Notes: a model not told the origin generated them from the letters alone. DNA of 64,000 nucleotides from Candidatus Saccharimonadota bacterium (GCA_017557865.1 JAFYXW010000001.1:124001-188000), one strand, 5' to 3'. Counted from the first letter of the stretch, positions 1 through 7,798 are shown. Numbers and translations are program-made.

Positions 1-1091
1 TTAATTCGATCGGTTTGAACAATGAGCAAATTTCCCTTACTCAAGTTATTTTTACGATTGTAGTCTTGGTTCTTAACATTCCAACCGGTTACATTGCAGA
101 CCGCATTAGCCGCAAATGGGCCAACATTATCGGCGATTTTGTTGCCGGTATAGCTTTGCTTTTCTATGCGACAATCGGTAGTTTTATGGGCGCTGTAATC
201 TGTGAAATCGTCATTGGTGTGGCTAAAGCCCTTAGTGGCGGCGTGGACCAAAGCTTGCTCAAACACTTTTCTGGAAAACTCGCCGAAGCCACCAACGAAT
301 CCGAAAGCAGAATCCTAAAATCCAAAACCGCCAAACTTCAGGTGGCAAGATTTGCCTGCAACATTGTCCTCCTCGCTCTCGGTGGCCCAATTGGCGCCAT
401 TGATCTTCGCCTTGCTATCGCACTTTCTAGTGTAAACCAGTTCGTTGGCGGTATCATCAGCTTTTTCATAGATGATGACAGTGAAAAGTTGGTCCCAACC
501 CACAAAAACCCGATGAAAGACATGGCACGCGTTACCAAAAATGCGCTGAAACTAAAACCGCTTCGCTGGAGGATTTTTGCCTATGCAGTCAGCAAAGAAA
601 TGACACACGGTATTGTCTGGATTGTCACGCCACTCTTTATGCAGGCCGGCGTGCCGCTCTCTGTTGTCTCTCTGGCATGGGCTTTTAATGCTGCATCGGC
701 CATGGTTGGTGCTGAGCTTGCCAGAAGATTTAGTCACAAACTTACTGACGCCCAGACCCTTGCCCTTCCAACAGCTCTGATGGTAGTTAGTATGTTAGTA
801 ATGGGGATAAACCTCAATATTATCACGGTGTGGTTTTATATTTTGATGGGTATTGTTCAGGGGTGGGTTGCTGGCACGGTTAGCCCGATGGTCCAAAGAT
901 ACACTAAGCCAAGCGAGCAAACCTCTGTTTTGTCTCTAGCTATGGTTATTTCCTCGCTTCTCTATATTCCTGTCGTCTGGCTTATCGGCTATGTGGCTGA
1001 TATGCGCCTAGAATATGGCCTTTTTGCTACCATCGCCATCTTTCTACCTCTAAGCATTATCACAATCCTAAAGATAAAAAAGAACGCCTAA
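1..1091 (+). CDS. MFS transporter, 5' end outside window
   Basis: Major facilitator superfamily permease of the cytoplasmic membrane; substrate not deducible. The frame is open to the left edge, with residues NSIG before the TTG at 15, so the gene starts outside the window and the first one or two helices are missing. The MFS loop 2-3 motif is visible as GYIADRISRKW, near residue 25 counted from the TTG. About ten hydrophobic segments follow, with a central charged loop around residues 155-180 separating the two halves. It ends in a Lys-rich tail. A new promoter follows at once, so this is the last gene of its unit. Family assignment is firm, role unknown. Confidence 0.85.
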   Translation, partial: NSIGLNNEQISLTQVIFTIVVLVLNIPTGYIADRISRKWANIIGDFVAGIALLFYATIGSFMGAVICEIVIGVAKALSGGVDQSLLKHFSGKLAEATNESESRILKSKTAKLQVARFACNIVLLALGGPIGAIDLRLAIALSSVNQFVGGIISFFIDDDSEKLVPTHKNPMKDMARVTKNALKLKPLRWRIFAYAVSKEMTHGIVWIVTPLFMQAGVPLSVVSLAWAFNAASAMVGAELARRFSHKLTDAQTLALPTALMVVSMLVMGINLNIITVWFYILMGIVQGWVAGTVSPMVQRYTKPSEQTSVLSLAMVISSLLYIPVVWLIGYVADMRLEYGLFATIAIFLPLSIITILKIKKNA

Positions 1092-1104
1092 CCCCATATA
1101 TCTA

Positions 1105-1133
1105 TTGACTTTTTATTCCGTTTATGCTATAAT
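1105..1133 (+). promoter_or_regulatory. Strong sigma70-type promoter
   Basis: TTGACT at 1105-1110, a 17-nt spacer and TATAAT at 1128-1133, with the extended -10 TG at 1125-1126. The -35 to -10 layout and the following leader are almost the same as at 1925-1953. It drives the two small genes downstream. Confidence 0.85.
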
Positions 1134-1197
1134 TGAAGGTATACATTAACAATTCGTTGTTCAGAAGAGAAAGAAAAGTCACAGGAGGAATAGTTCT

Positions 1198-1572
1198 ATG
1201 AAGAAGAAAAGAATAGTTTTTGTAGCATTGATGGCAACTAGTTTGGCTATTAACATTGCGTTAACCACCTTATTGATTCTGTCGCGCGTAGATTATGAAC
1301 ATTTGAGCACAAAATTTGGGGTAGTTGAAGCAGAAAGAGACGCTTTAAAAGCAGAAGCACGTGATGCTTCTGAAGAAGCAGAGGCCGCCTGGTGGCTTTT
1401 TGGCTACGTGATGGAGAATTTCGTTGATGAGAATAAACTCAGCCCGTCAAACGACATGTCAGACCCGGGATTCTCGGGCCCTGATGGAGGGGAAGTTTAC
1501 GTTGAAAAACAGGTAGACGCGAAAAAATACCCAATGATAGACCCGCCGTCGGATCGTAGGAATGATTATTAA
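1198..1572 (+). CDS. Small single-pass membrane protein, unknown
   Basis: No family recognised. The 124-residue product starts MKKKR and has one hydrophobic segment at about residues 7-30 (signal anchor), then a short charged coiled-coil-like stretch (about 35-65, rich in E, A and K) and a Pro/Asp/Gly-rich tail. Predicted topology is N-in, tail outside. The start is fixed by AGGAGG at 1183-1188, nine bases before the ATG. Transcribed from 1105-1133 together with the next gene, 11 nt downstream. The layout (strong promoter, leader, anchor plus disordered tail) matches the gene at 2010. Probably a lineage-specific envelope protein; function unknown. Confidence 0.75.
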   Translation: MKKKRIVFVALMATSLAINIALTTLLILSRVDYEHLSTKFGVVEAERDALKAEARDASEEAEAAWWLFGYVMENFVDENKLSPSNDMSDPGFSGPDGGEVYVEKQVDAKKYPMIDPPSDRRNDY

Positions 1573-1583
1573 GGAGGAAAACT

Positions 1584-1871
1584 ATGGATAACGGAATTGA
1601 AACAGTAGAAGAAGTAATGAGGGCAAAAAAGAAATTTCTGGAATTGTCAGAGAGTGCATCTCTAGAAGACTTCAAAAAAGAAGCTTCAAAGTATTTTGAC
1701 GAAAAAGAAAAAAAATACGAAGATGCAATCGATTTCGGGTTTGACTACACGGTGATTGTTGTAGCAGGAATAATGCAGAAACGAATCAAAGTGCGTCGTG
1801 AACGCATGGAAACCGCTACCACGCCGAAAGAGGCATACGAAGGTATGTTCTCGCCAGTAGACGAAAATTAA
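1584..1871 (+). CDS. Small helical protein, unknown
   Basis: No family recognised. It has 95 residues, is strongly charged (many E and K) and predicted mostly helical. No membrane segment is evident; a mildly hydrophobic patch, FDYTVIVVAGIM, lies near residue 55. The start is supported by AAGGAGGAAA at 1571-1580, directly after the previous stop, so the two genes form a two-gene unit ended by the terminator at 1883. It may be a cytoplasmic partner of the small membrane protein, but only co-transcription supports this. Confidence 0.7.
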   Translation: MDNGIETVEEVMRAKKKFLELSESASLEDFKKEASKYFDEKEKKYEDAIDFGFDYTVIVVAGIMQKRIKVRRERMETATTPKEAYEGMFSPVDEN

Positions 1872-1882
1872 ATAATGTTTAT

Positions 1883-1913
1883 AAACCCCGGAGCAATCCG
1901 GGGTTTAATTTTT
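1883..1913 (+). terminator. Intrinsic terminator
   Basis: A 9-bp perfect stem (1883-1891 with 1898-1906), a 6-nt loop and then AATTTTT. It closes the two-gene unit from 1198. Confidence 0.85.
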
Positions 1914-1924
1914 AGGGGTAAATA

Positions 1925-1953
1925 TTGACTTTTTAAGGTGTTTATGCTATAAT
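1925..1953 (+). promoter_or_regulatory. Strong promoter, near copy of 1105-1133
   Basis: TTGACT at 1925-1930, a 17-nt spacer, TATAAT at 1948-1953 and extended -10 TG at 1945-1946. The first ~20 transcribed bases also match those after the promoter at 1105. Its position rules out translation starts before about 1960 for the next gene. Confidence 0.85.
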
Positions 1954-2009
1954 TGAGGTATACGTTAACAAACATTCTCCCCGTTGGGGGCAAGAGAAAG
2001 GAGAGAATC

Positions 2010-2762
2010 ATGAAGAAAGCTGAAGTTTTAGTGCCAATTGTCGTCATTGTTGGCGGAATATTTCTCCTCATCGGATTAACTGTTGCATTGCAGGTATTGA
2101 ATCCCGAAACAGTTGAACCGGCAGAGCAGCAGGTAGCCGAGGTGAAGTTACCCGAATCGCCCGTGGTAATACCGGACGAAAAGGTATCTAGCTCGGAAAA
2201 GCCCGCTAAAAATGCTCTCGAGGAAGAAGCCACGGAACAGACCGAAACTGTTTCCGAAAACGCTTCAGACGAGCAGGTTGAAGTCGTTCTTGAAGATACT
2301 TCAAATGAACAGGTTGAAACTGTTTCAGAAGACATTTCAACTGAACAGACTGAAACTGTTTCCGAGGAGTCTTCGAGCACTATCTCTGAAGACGCTTCGG
2401 GCGAGCAAACTGAAGTCACTTCGTCTGATAACAATCAGCACGAAGAAATAATGGACATCGGCGATCCGCCCGAACTGGTAGAACAAGAAATGGTGATGGA
2501 CATCGGCGATCCGCCCGAACTGGTAGAACCAGAAATGGTGATGGATATTGGCGAACCGCCTGGACCAATCGAGCCGGAAACGGAATGGTCTATCGGAGAT
2601 CCGCCTGGACCACTTGAACCTGATATCGGTCCTCCCATCTGGATTCCGGACATTGGACCGGCAATCTATATGGGTGAAAATGGCAATTTAATTACATCTT
2701 CACCGGAAGGCGATATCATCATATCTCGTCCAATAGTCGAAGAGACTGTTGACGAAAAGTAA
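2010..2762 (+). CDS. Membrane-anchored repeat protein, acidic/Pro-rich
   Basis: No family recognised. The 250-residue product starts MKKAEV and has one N-terminal hydrophobic anchor (about residues 7-30). A long acidic low-complexity region follows: four to five copies of a 12-residue unit of the type EQxExVSEDxS, then about four 15-residue units starting MDIGDPPELVE, then a Gly/Pro/Ile-rich tail. The tract is likely disordered and outside the cell. The ATG at 2010 is chosen because AAAGGAG (1997-2003) precedes it and the -10 lies at 1948-1953; the frame opens farther upstream but overlaps the promoter. It resembles repeat-bearing surface proteins; an adhesive role is speculation. Confidence 0.75.
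   Translation: MKKAEVLVPIVVIVGGIFLLIGLTVALQVLNPETVEPAEQQVAEVKLPESPVVIPDEKVSSSEKPAKNALEEEATEQTETVSENASDEQVEVVLEDTSNEQVETVSEDISTEQTETVSEESSSTISEDASGEQTEVTSSDNNQHEEIMDIGDPPELVEQEMVMDIGDPPELVEPEMVMDIGEPPGPIEPETEWSIGDPPGPLEPDIGPPIWIPDIGPAIYMGENGNLITSSPEGDIIISRPIVEETVDEK
2235..2621 (+). repeat. Two in-frame tandem repeat tracts
   Basis: A 36-bp unit (encoding EQ(T/V)E(T/V)VSEDxS variants) recurs between 2235 and about 2420. A 45-bp unit starts at 2451 and repeats nearly identically at 2496 and in diverged form at 2541 and 2586. The 2451 and 2496 copies are almost identical at the DNA level, suggesting recent duplication. Confidence 0.85.
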
Positions 2763-2767
2763 CGTAT

Positions 2768-2803
2768 AAACCCTGGATTTTAAAATCCGGGGTTTGTTTT
2801 TTT
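2768..2803 (+). terminator. Intrinsic terminator
   Basis: A long stem AAACCC-T-GGATTT pairing with AAATCC-G-GGGTTT (one T-G pair, tight loop), followed by a run of seven T. Confidence 0.85.
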
Positions 2804-2836
2804 GTGATAAAATAAAAATATAAAAGGAGGTCTACG

Positions 2837-4300
2837 GTGAAAAAGTGTTTTGATGCCGAAAAATACTTAAAAATTCAGAAAAAGAAGATTAACCAACGAA
2901 TCAAAATGTTCGACAAACTCTATCTAGAGTTTGGTGGTAAACTGATTGACGACCAGCATGCAGCGCGCACTCTTCCTGGGTTCTTGCCAGACCTCAAAAT
3001 TCGCCTCCTCCAAGAGCTTAAAGATAGCGCTGAAGTAATCCTTTGCGTCAACGCCAACGCTATCGAAAAATCCAAAATCCGTGCCGACCACATGATTTCG
3101 TATGACACCGAGGTGATCCGTTTAATCCAATTCCTCCGCTCTAAAGGCATTACGGTGAGTTCCGTAGTTATCACCCTCTTTGACGGCCAGAAAAAAGCGC
3201 AAGATTTTGCCAAAAAACTGGCAGATTACAATGTAAAAGTCTATTTCCATAAGTTCACCAAAGGCTATCCTACCGATGTTGATACTATTGTTTCGGACGA
3301 AGGTTACGGCGCTAATCCATATATTGAGACCACCAAGCCACTCGTAGTGGTTTCGGCCCCAGGCCCTTGCTCCGGTAAACTAGCAACTAGCCTCTCTCAG
3401 CTCTACCACGAGTCTAAGCGTGGCGTTAATGTGGGCTATGCTAAGTTCGAGACCTTCCCTGTTTGGAGTTTACCTCTAAAACACCCAGTCAACATCGCTT
3501 ACGAGGCTGCCACTGCTGACCTCGCCGACAAAAACATGATTGACTACTTCCACCTAGAAAAATACGGCGTTCCAGCCGTCAACTACAACCGCGACCTCGA
3601 AACCTTCCCAGTATTAAAGGAAATTTTGACTCGTATTACCGGCAAAACCATCTACTATTCCCCTACCGACATGGGTGTAAACGTAATCGGCGAGTGCATT
3701 ACAGATGACAAGGCTGTCCAAAAGGCCGCCAAAGACGAAATTATCCGCCGTTACTACCGTGCGCTTACCGACCTCAAAAAAGGTGCCGTCACCGAAGATG
3801 TACCGGAACGTATCAAGCTTCTTATGAACGAACTCGGTATTTCTGAAGACGATCGTTTGGTCGCCGAGTGCGCCGATATGAAACGCGAACAATCTGGCAA
3901 TCTCCCAAGCGCTTGCATTCAAATAGGCAAAAAATACATTGTCGGCCGTAAAACTGGCTACCTTTCCCCAGTTTCTAGCACTATGCTAAACGCCCTTAAA
4001 ATCATCACCAAAATTCCGGACGAAGTCGATTTAATTGCCCCTGCCGTGCTCGAGCCAATCCTAAAAATCAAAAATCAGACCTCGAATTTTAAGGAAAGTT
4101 ATTTGAAACTCGGCGAAGTCCTGATTGCGCTTTCTATCTGTTCTACTACCAATCCAATCGCCAAAAAAGCCCTTGAAAGTCTAGATAAACTCCAGGGCGC
4201 CGAATTTCATGCCACCCACATGATCCCAGATGATGAATTAGTTGTCCTCAGTAACCTCGGTGTCAACGCCACCTGCGGTGTCGAGCTCGACGTAAGCTGA
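2837..4300 (+). CDS. DUF1846 family protein
   Basis: Full-length member of the DUF1846 family (487 residues; relatives are about 490-510). Family landmarks visible are the N-terminal FDAEKYLKIQ, the segment ADHMISYDTEVIRLI, the stretch VVVSAPGPCSGKLATSLSQ near residue 175 and the C-terminal IPDDELVVLSNLGVNATC. Structures are known in the family but the biochemical role is not established. The start is GTG at 2837, six bases after AAGGAGG. A candidate extended -10 (TGATAAAAT) lies at 2805-2813. The 3' end overlaps the convergent gene at 4238 by 63 bp. Single-gene unit, cytosolic. Family call firm, function unknown. Confidence 0.9.
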   Translation: MKKCFDAEKYLKIQKKKINQRIKMFDKLYLEFGGKLIDDQHAARTLPGFLPDLKIRLLQELKDSAEVILCVNANAIEKSKIRADHMISYDTEVIRLIQFLRSKGITVSSVVITLFDGQKKAQDFAKKLADYNVKVYFHKFTKGYPTDVDTIVSDEGYGANPYIETTKPLVVVSAPGPCSGKLATSLSQLYHESKRGVNVGYAKFETFPVWSLPLKHPVNIAYEAATADLADKNMIDYFHLEKYGVPAVNYNRDLETFPVLKEILTRITGKTIYYSPTDMGVNVIGECITDDKAVQKAAKDEIIRRYYRALTDLKKGAVTEDVPERIKLLMNELGISEDDRLVAECADMKREQSGNLPSACIQIGKKYIVGRKTGYLSPVSSTMLNALKIITKIPDEVDLIAPAVLEPILKIKNQTSNFKESYLKLGEVLIALSICSTTNPIAKKALESLDKLQGAEFHATHMIPDDELVVLSNLGVNATCGVELDVS

Positions 4301-4669
4301 AAACGTATAAGTGTCTTCGCCAGAGGTAAGAGTTAGGGTTTTTGCCCCTTGATCAATCGTATAAGTATATTCGTTGTCTAATGTATAGAGCCAATTGGTC
4401 TCGATCTTGAGTGTGTCTTCCTCTAGTGCCCAGATAAAATCGTAGTCATTAACGTGGTTGTTGGTGGTAAGTTTACCTTTGCCAATCTCTGTAAATTCCC
4501 AAATAACACCTTCTTCGTCATCTTTTACCCACTTCCCTACTTCCACCAAAAATTCGCCGTCGCGCATGTCTGGTTTCAAAACGAAACTAAGAATCAGCGT
4601 CACAGCCCCGGCAATCAAAATGATTATACCGATGATAAATACAATTAGCGAAAGTTTCTTCTTATTCAT
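4238..4669 (-). CDS. Small membrane-anchored protein, DUF5640-like
   Basis: 143 residues with a basic start MNKKK, one strong hydrophobic segment (about 6-32) and a beta-rich extracytoplasmic domain in which WEFTEIGKGKL and YTYTIDQGAKTLTL resemble small lipocalin-like DUF5640 proteins; that similarity is tentative. The last ~20 codons lie antisense within the 3' end of the DUF1846 gene. An extended -10, TGTTACAAT (4676-4684), ends six bases before the ATG, so the mRNA would be nearly leaderless. Confidence 0.7.
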   Translation of the reverse strand: MNKKKLSLIVFIIGIIILIAGAVTLILSFVLKPDMRDGEFLVEVGKWVKDDEEGVIWEFTEIGKGKLTTNNHVNDYDFIWALEEDTLKIETNWLYTLDNEYTYTIDQGAKTLTLTSGEDTYTFSAYVELDTAGGVDTEVTEDN

Positions 4670-4691
4670 AAGCTAATTGTAACAAAATTTT

Positions 4692-5054
4692 CTAATTATA
4701 CAAATTGGTTTTGACGAGTCTTAGGTAAGTTTTGGCGGCCGTGCGGAAGTTGTCTAGCTCTTTGCCGTCAAGTTTTTGATAGCCTTGACCGGCGATTTTT
4801 TTGTATACACCAGCTGGGCGCACCTCATAGCGAATTGTTTGGTTTAGAGGTAAACCATTTTGGTCAATCCAGCTCTCGTACCAAATCCATACGTTTTTAC
4901 GATGTTCAAAAAACTCTCTTTGGTGTCCGGCCGGAACCGGCCCAAAAATCGTGCGTCCGTAAGCGCTTTCAGCGTTAACCAGCTCATCGTAGGTGAGTTT
5001 GCTTGGATGACGCTCTGGTACATTCAAAGACGTTAGCAATTTCTTAAGCGACAT
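4692..5054 (-). CDS. Conserved-looking 120-aa protein, unknown
   Basis: No family recognised. 120 residues, soluble, aromatic-rich (WIWYESW), ending in a basic helix. It starts inside the end of the 49-codon gene upstream (22-nt overlap) and has GAGGAG before its ATG, which points to translational coupling. It is the last gene of the typA-tatD unit. The compact Trp/Tyr-rich centre suggests a folded domain. Nothing in the sequence gives a reaction. Confidence 0.7.
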   Translation of the reverse strand: MSLKKLLTSLNVPERHPSKLTYDELVNAESAYGRTIFGPVPAGHQREFFEHRKNVWIWYESWIDQNGLPLNQTIRYEVRPAGVYKKIAGQGYQKLDGKELDNFRTAAKTYLRLVKTNLYN

Positions 5055-5182
5055 TCCTCTAACTCCTCTGCAATTTGATTAAGCTCGATATAGATGTCAG
5101 ACATCTGTTTAGTAGATTCAAAATCATCAGCCTTTACCGGCTCCATGTTTGGTATCTTAAATACGGAATAGTTTTCTTGCAT
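5033..5182 (-). CDS. 49-aa small protein bridging two genes
   Basis: ATG at 5182, stop at 5033-5035. The product starts MQENYSVFKI, is acidic and likely helical (IYIELNQIAEELEE), and ends CRLRNC. It overlaps the end of tatD by 26 nt and the start of the next gene by 22 nt, and fills what would otherwise be a gap of about 100 nt in a tight operon. A GGGAG lies 12-13 nt upstream of the ATG. Overlaps at both ends are what translational coupling predicts; the alternative is a chance frame. Confidence 0.5.
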   Translation of the reverse strand: MQENYSVFKIPNMEPVKADDFESTKQMSDIYIELNQIAEELEECRLRNC

Positions 5183-5984
5183 TCTCTGTCGTCTCCCTCT
5201 CTATAATTTTGAAATCCATGCCTAGTTTTTCGCTTAGCCATTCGGCTATGTTATGTACATAGGCACACTCATTAATTATACCACGAAATGGCGCTGGTGT
5301 CAAGAAGGGAGCGTCAGTTTCAAGGATAATTCTCTCGAGCGGTGGGGTTGGCAAAGTAGAGTAAGTAGCTAGGCCATTTACGCCTACGTAAAAGTTGGTC
5401 TCGTTTAAGATTCGTTTTAAATTCTTTTTGCTATCGGTAAACGAATGCACTACGCCGCGCACTTCCGGGTAGTCTTTGACGATCTCAAAGAAGTCATCAT
5501 ATGCTTCGCGAACGTGAAACGAAACTGGCAAATCATATTCCTTTGCGAGCTCCAGCATCTCACGAAACAGTTTAATCTGTGCCTCTCTGTCGTACCCATC
5601 ATAATGATAATCTAGCCCCACCTCACCTATTGCGACAAGCCCGGAGGGGGTCCTGACCGACATATCCAGCTCGGAGGCGCGTTCGGCCGGCCCGTCGCCA
5701 CGGGCGGCCGCCGCTAATCCTCGGCTTGCCAGCCTCCGGACCCTCCTTCGCTCGGATATATCGGCCACCCCCTCTCCGGCATTCTCGGGATGGATGCCGT
5801 AGGTCCAGTAAACATTTTCATGAGACTCGGCAAAATCACGCGCAGCCAAAGAATCCTCGTGCGATGTGCCAATACAAATAATCTTTTCGATGCCATTTTC
5901 TCGTGCTCGCTTTAGCATTTCTTCTGCCTGCTCGGCAGTAAAAAACTCACGGTCATGCAGGTGGCAATGACTATCAATTAACAC
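5157..5984 (-). CDS. tatD: TatD-family metal-dependent DNase, with in-frame insertion
   Basis: Metal-dependent hydrolase of the TatD family (DNase/exonuclease, TIM barrel). Motifs: N-terminal SHCHLHD (metal ligands), YGIHPE, AIGEVGLDYHYD (Glu ligand), VSFHVREA, GVVHSF and the C-terminal LETDAPFL. 275 residues against about 255-265 for the family. The excess lies between GIHPENA and GLVAIGEVG, where some 45 Arg/Ala-rich residues are encoded by the GC-rich palindromic element at 5637-5783. All catalytic motifs are intact, so activity is probably kept with a surface loop extended. It overlaps the end of typA by 11 nt. Confidence 0.9.
   Translation of the reverse strand: MLIDSHCHLHDREFFTAEQAEEMLKRARENGIEKIICIGTSHEDSLAARDFAESHENVYWTYGIHPENAGEGVADISERRRVRRLASRGLAAAARGDGPAERASELDMSVRTPSGLVAIGEVGLDYHYDGYDREAQIKLFREMLELAKEYDLPVSFHVREAYDDFFEIVKDYPEVRGVVHSFTDSKKNLKRILNETNFYVGVNGLATYSTLPTPPLERIILETDAPFLTPAPFRGIINECAYVHNIAEWLSEKLGMDFKIIERETTENARKLFRI
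5637..5783 (-). mobile_element. In-frame palindromic element, copy 1 (in tatD)
   Basis: GC-rich block (about 70% GC against ~43% around it). The ends form imperfect inverted repeats (CCGGAG-GGGGT at 5641-5651 against ACCCCC-TCTCCGG at 5767-5779, and CATATCC against GGATATA further in). A strong central hairpin lies at 5684-5710 (CGGCCGGCCCGT / loop CGCC / ACGGGCGGCCG). From 5646 it aligns without gaps to the dnaX copy from 47162 at about 65 of 82 positions, in the same codon phase. It adds a peptide containing LAAAARGDGPAERAS. No transposase is encoded; likely mobilised in trans or a relic. Confidence 0.75.
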
Positions 5985-7791
5985 GGTTTTCGCGCTTTCT
6001 TTTAATTGGATCTAGTTGGCGTTTGCGGAGACGTAGGGATTTTGGTGTAACTTCTAGAAGTTCGTCGTCGAGGAGAAAGTCCAAACATTGTTCCAAGGAT
6101 AGTTGTGTATATGGAGTTAGCTGAATTGCACCATCCGATGCGTGTGTACGCATGTTGGTAAGTTGTTTCTCACGACAAATATTGATATCTAGGTCGTCCT
6201 TTTTATTAGAAAGGCCCACAATCATACCCTGATAAACTGGAACCTGTGGTGGAATGTAGAGGATGCCGCGGGCTTGGGCTGCATCAAGTGCATAAGCGGT
6301 AGAAACACCATCCTCAAATGAAACAAGAGCGCCGTTACGTTCTGGTTTGTAGCGACCTTCCACTGGGCGATAGCCAGATGGAATGCTGGACATAATTACA
6401 GTACCTTTGGTAGCAGTAAGCAAATTGTTGCGAAGGCCGATGAGAGCCGCGGTAGAGATTTCATAAACAAACCTGGTGTCGCCAGAAGAAGTAATTTCTT
6501 GGGATTTCATTTCGGCTTTACGAATACCAAGTTCCTGTGAGACTGCGCCTACAAATTCTGGAGCAACTTCAATTGTAAGGTTTTCGATTGGCTCGCACTT
6601 TACGCCGTCAATTTCTTTGTAAACTACTTCAGGGCGACCCGCCTCTAGTTCGTAGCCTTCGCGGCGCATCGTTTCAATCAAAACAGACAAATGTAGCTCG
6701 CCGCGACCAGAAACCTTATAGCCAAGGCCATCTGGTTCAATCTTAAGAGCGATATTGGTTTCTAGCTCACGTTCCAGTCTTTCTGCAATTTGACGTGAAG
6801 TCGTAAATTCGCCTTCACGGCCCTTTAGCGGCGAAGTATTTGGTCCAATATAAATCGAAAGTGTCGGGGCTTCTAGCTCGATGGTTGGCAAAGCTTCTGG
6901 ATTGTCGCCGGTTGCAATAGTGTCGCCGATATTTGCTTCGGCTACGCCCGAAATTGCTACAATATCACCAGCAATTGCCTCTGGCACTTCTTCCTTGCCG
7001 AGCCCTTTGTAAATAAATAGGTTATCAATTTTGCTAGACTTAGAGCTGTCGCCGTGCAATACCTTCACGCTTTGGCCTTTTTTAAGCTTGCCGCGGAAAA
7101 TCTTGCCGATGCAATACTTGCCAAGATAATTGTCAGCAGCTAGAGCTGCCACCAAGAGTTGTGCAGATTCTGCATCTGGGTCTACCGATGGTGCTGGGAT
7201 ATCATTGATAATTGATTCAAAAATTACATGAAGATCGTTGTCTAGGTCGGTGGTTTTTCCGGCGCGACCTTCGCGCGCAATTGCATAATAAACTGGATAA
7301 TTAAGTTGCGACTCGTCGGTGGCAAGTTCCAAAAATAGGCTTTCTACCTCTGACAAAACTTCATCGATTCGTGCAGCTGGTTTATCAATTTTGTTGATGA
7401 TTACTACTGGGCGTAGTTTTAGATCCAAAGCCTTAGAAAGCACAAATTTAGTTTGTGGCATTGGGCCTTCCTGTGCGTCAACAATCAGAAGCACACCATC
7501 CGCCATATTCAGCGTACGCTCCACCTCGCCAGAAAAGTCGGCATGGCCCGGCGTATCAATAATATTAATCTTGTAATCATTGTAATAAACACAGGTTTGC
7601 TTGGCGGTAATAGTAATACCGCGCTCGTGCTCCTGGTCCATCGAATCCATAATCAAGGTTTGGCTCATCTCGGCCTGGTTATCGCGAAAAGTATGGGACT
7701 GCTTAAGAAGCCCATCTACAAGGGTAGTTTTACCGTGGTCAACGTGCGCAATAATGGCCACATTCCGAATTTTATCTTTGTTTAAAGTCAT
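5974..7791 (-). CDS. typA: Translational GTPase TypA/BipA
   Basis: Ribosome-associated GTPase of the EF-G superfamily involved in stress adaptation and large-subunit assembly. 605 residues, normal length. G motifs: GHVDHGKTT (P-loop), the GITI switch, DTPGHADF, NKIDK. EF-G-like domains follow and a basic C-terminal domain ends the protein. The ATG at 7791 sits seven bases after an extended -10 (TGGTATAAT, 7799-7807), so the mRNA is predicted to be leaderless. First gene of a unit with tatD and two small genes. Confidence 0.95.
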   Translation of the reverse strand: MTLNKDKIRNVAIIAHVDHGKTTLVDGLLKQSHTFRDNQAEMSQTLIMDSMDQEHERGITITAKQTCVYYNDYKINIIDTPGHADFSGEVERTLNMADGVLLIVDAQEGPMPQTKFVLSKALDLKLRPVVIINKIDKPAARIDEVLSEVESLFLELATDESQLNYPVYYAIAREGRAGKTTDLDNDLHVIFESIINDIPAPSVDPDAESAQLLVAALAADNYLGKYCIGKIFRGKLKKGQSVKVLHGDSSKSSKIDNLFIYKGLGKEEVPEAIAGDIVAISGVAEANIGDTIATGDNPEALPTIELEAPTLSIYIGPNTSPLKGREGEFTTSRQIAERLERELETNIALKIEPDGLGYKVSGRGELHLSVLIETMRREGYELEAGRPEVVYKEIDGVKCEPIENLTIEVAPEFVGAVSQELGIRKAEMKSQEITSSGDTRFVYEISTAALIGLRNNLLTATKGTVIMSSIPSGYRPVEGRYKPERNGALVSFEDGVSTAYALDAAQARGILYIPPQVPVYQGMIVGLSNKKDDLDINICREKQLTNMRTHASDGAIQLTPYTQLSLEQCLDFLLDDELLEVTPKSLRLRKRQLDPIKRKRENRVN

Positions 7792-7798
7792 AAGAGCT

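Noticed and set aside
1953-2009. Upstream extension of the repeat protein
   Set aside because: It would begin inside the -10 hexamer at 1948-1953, so it cannot be in the transcript start as predicted.
1868-2434. 188-codon minus-strand frame rich in Ser/Thr repeats
   Set aside because: It is the antisense of the Glu-rich repeats in the 2010-2762 gene, which has promoter, RBS, anchor and terminator; the minus frame has none.
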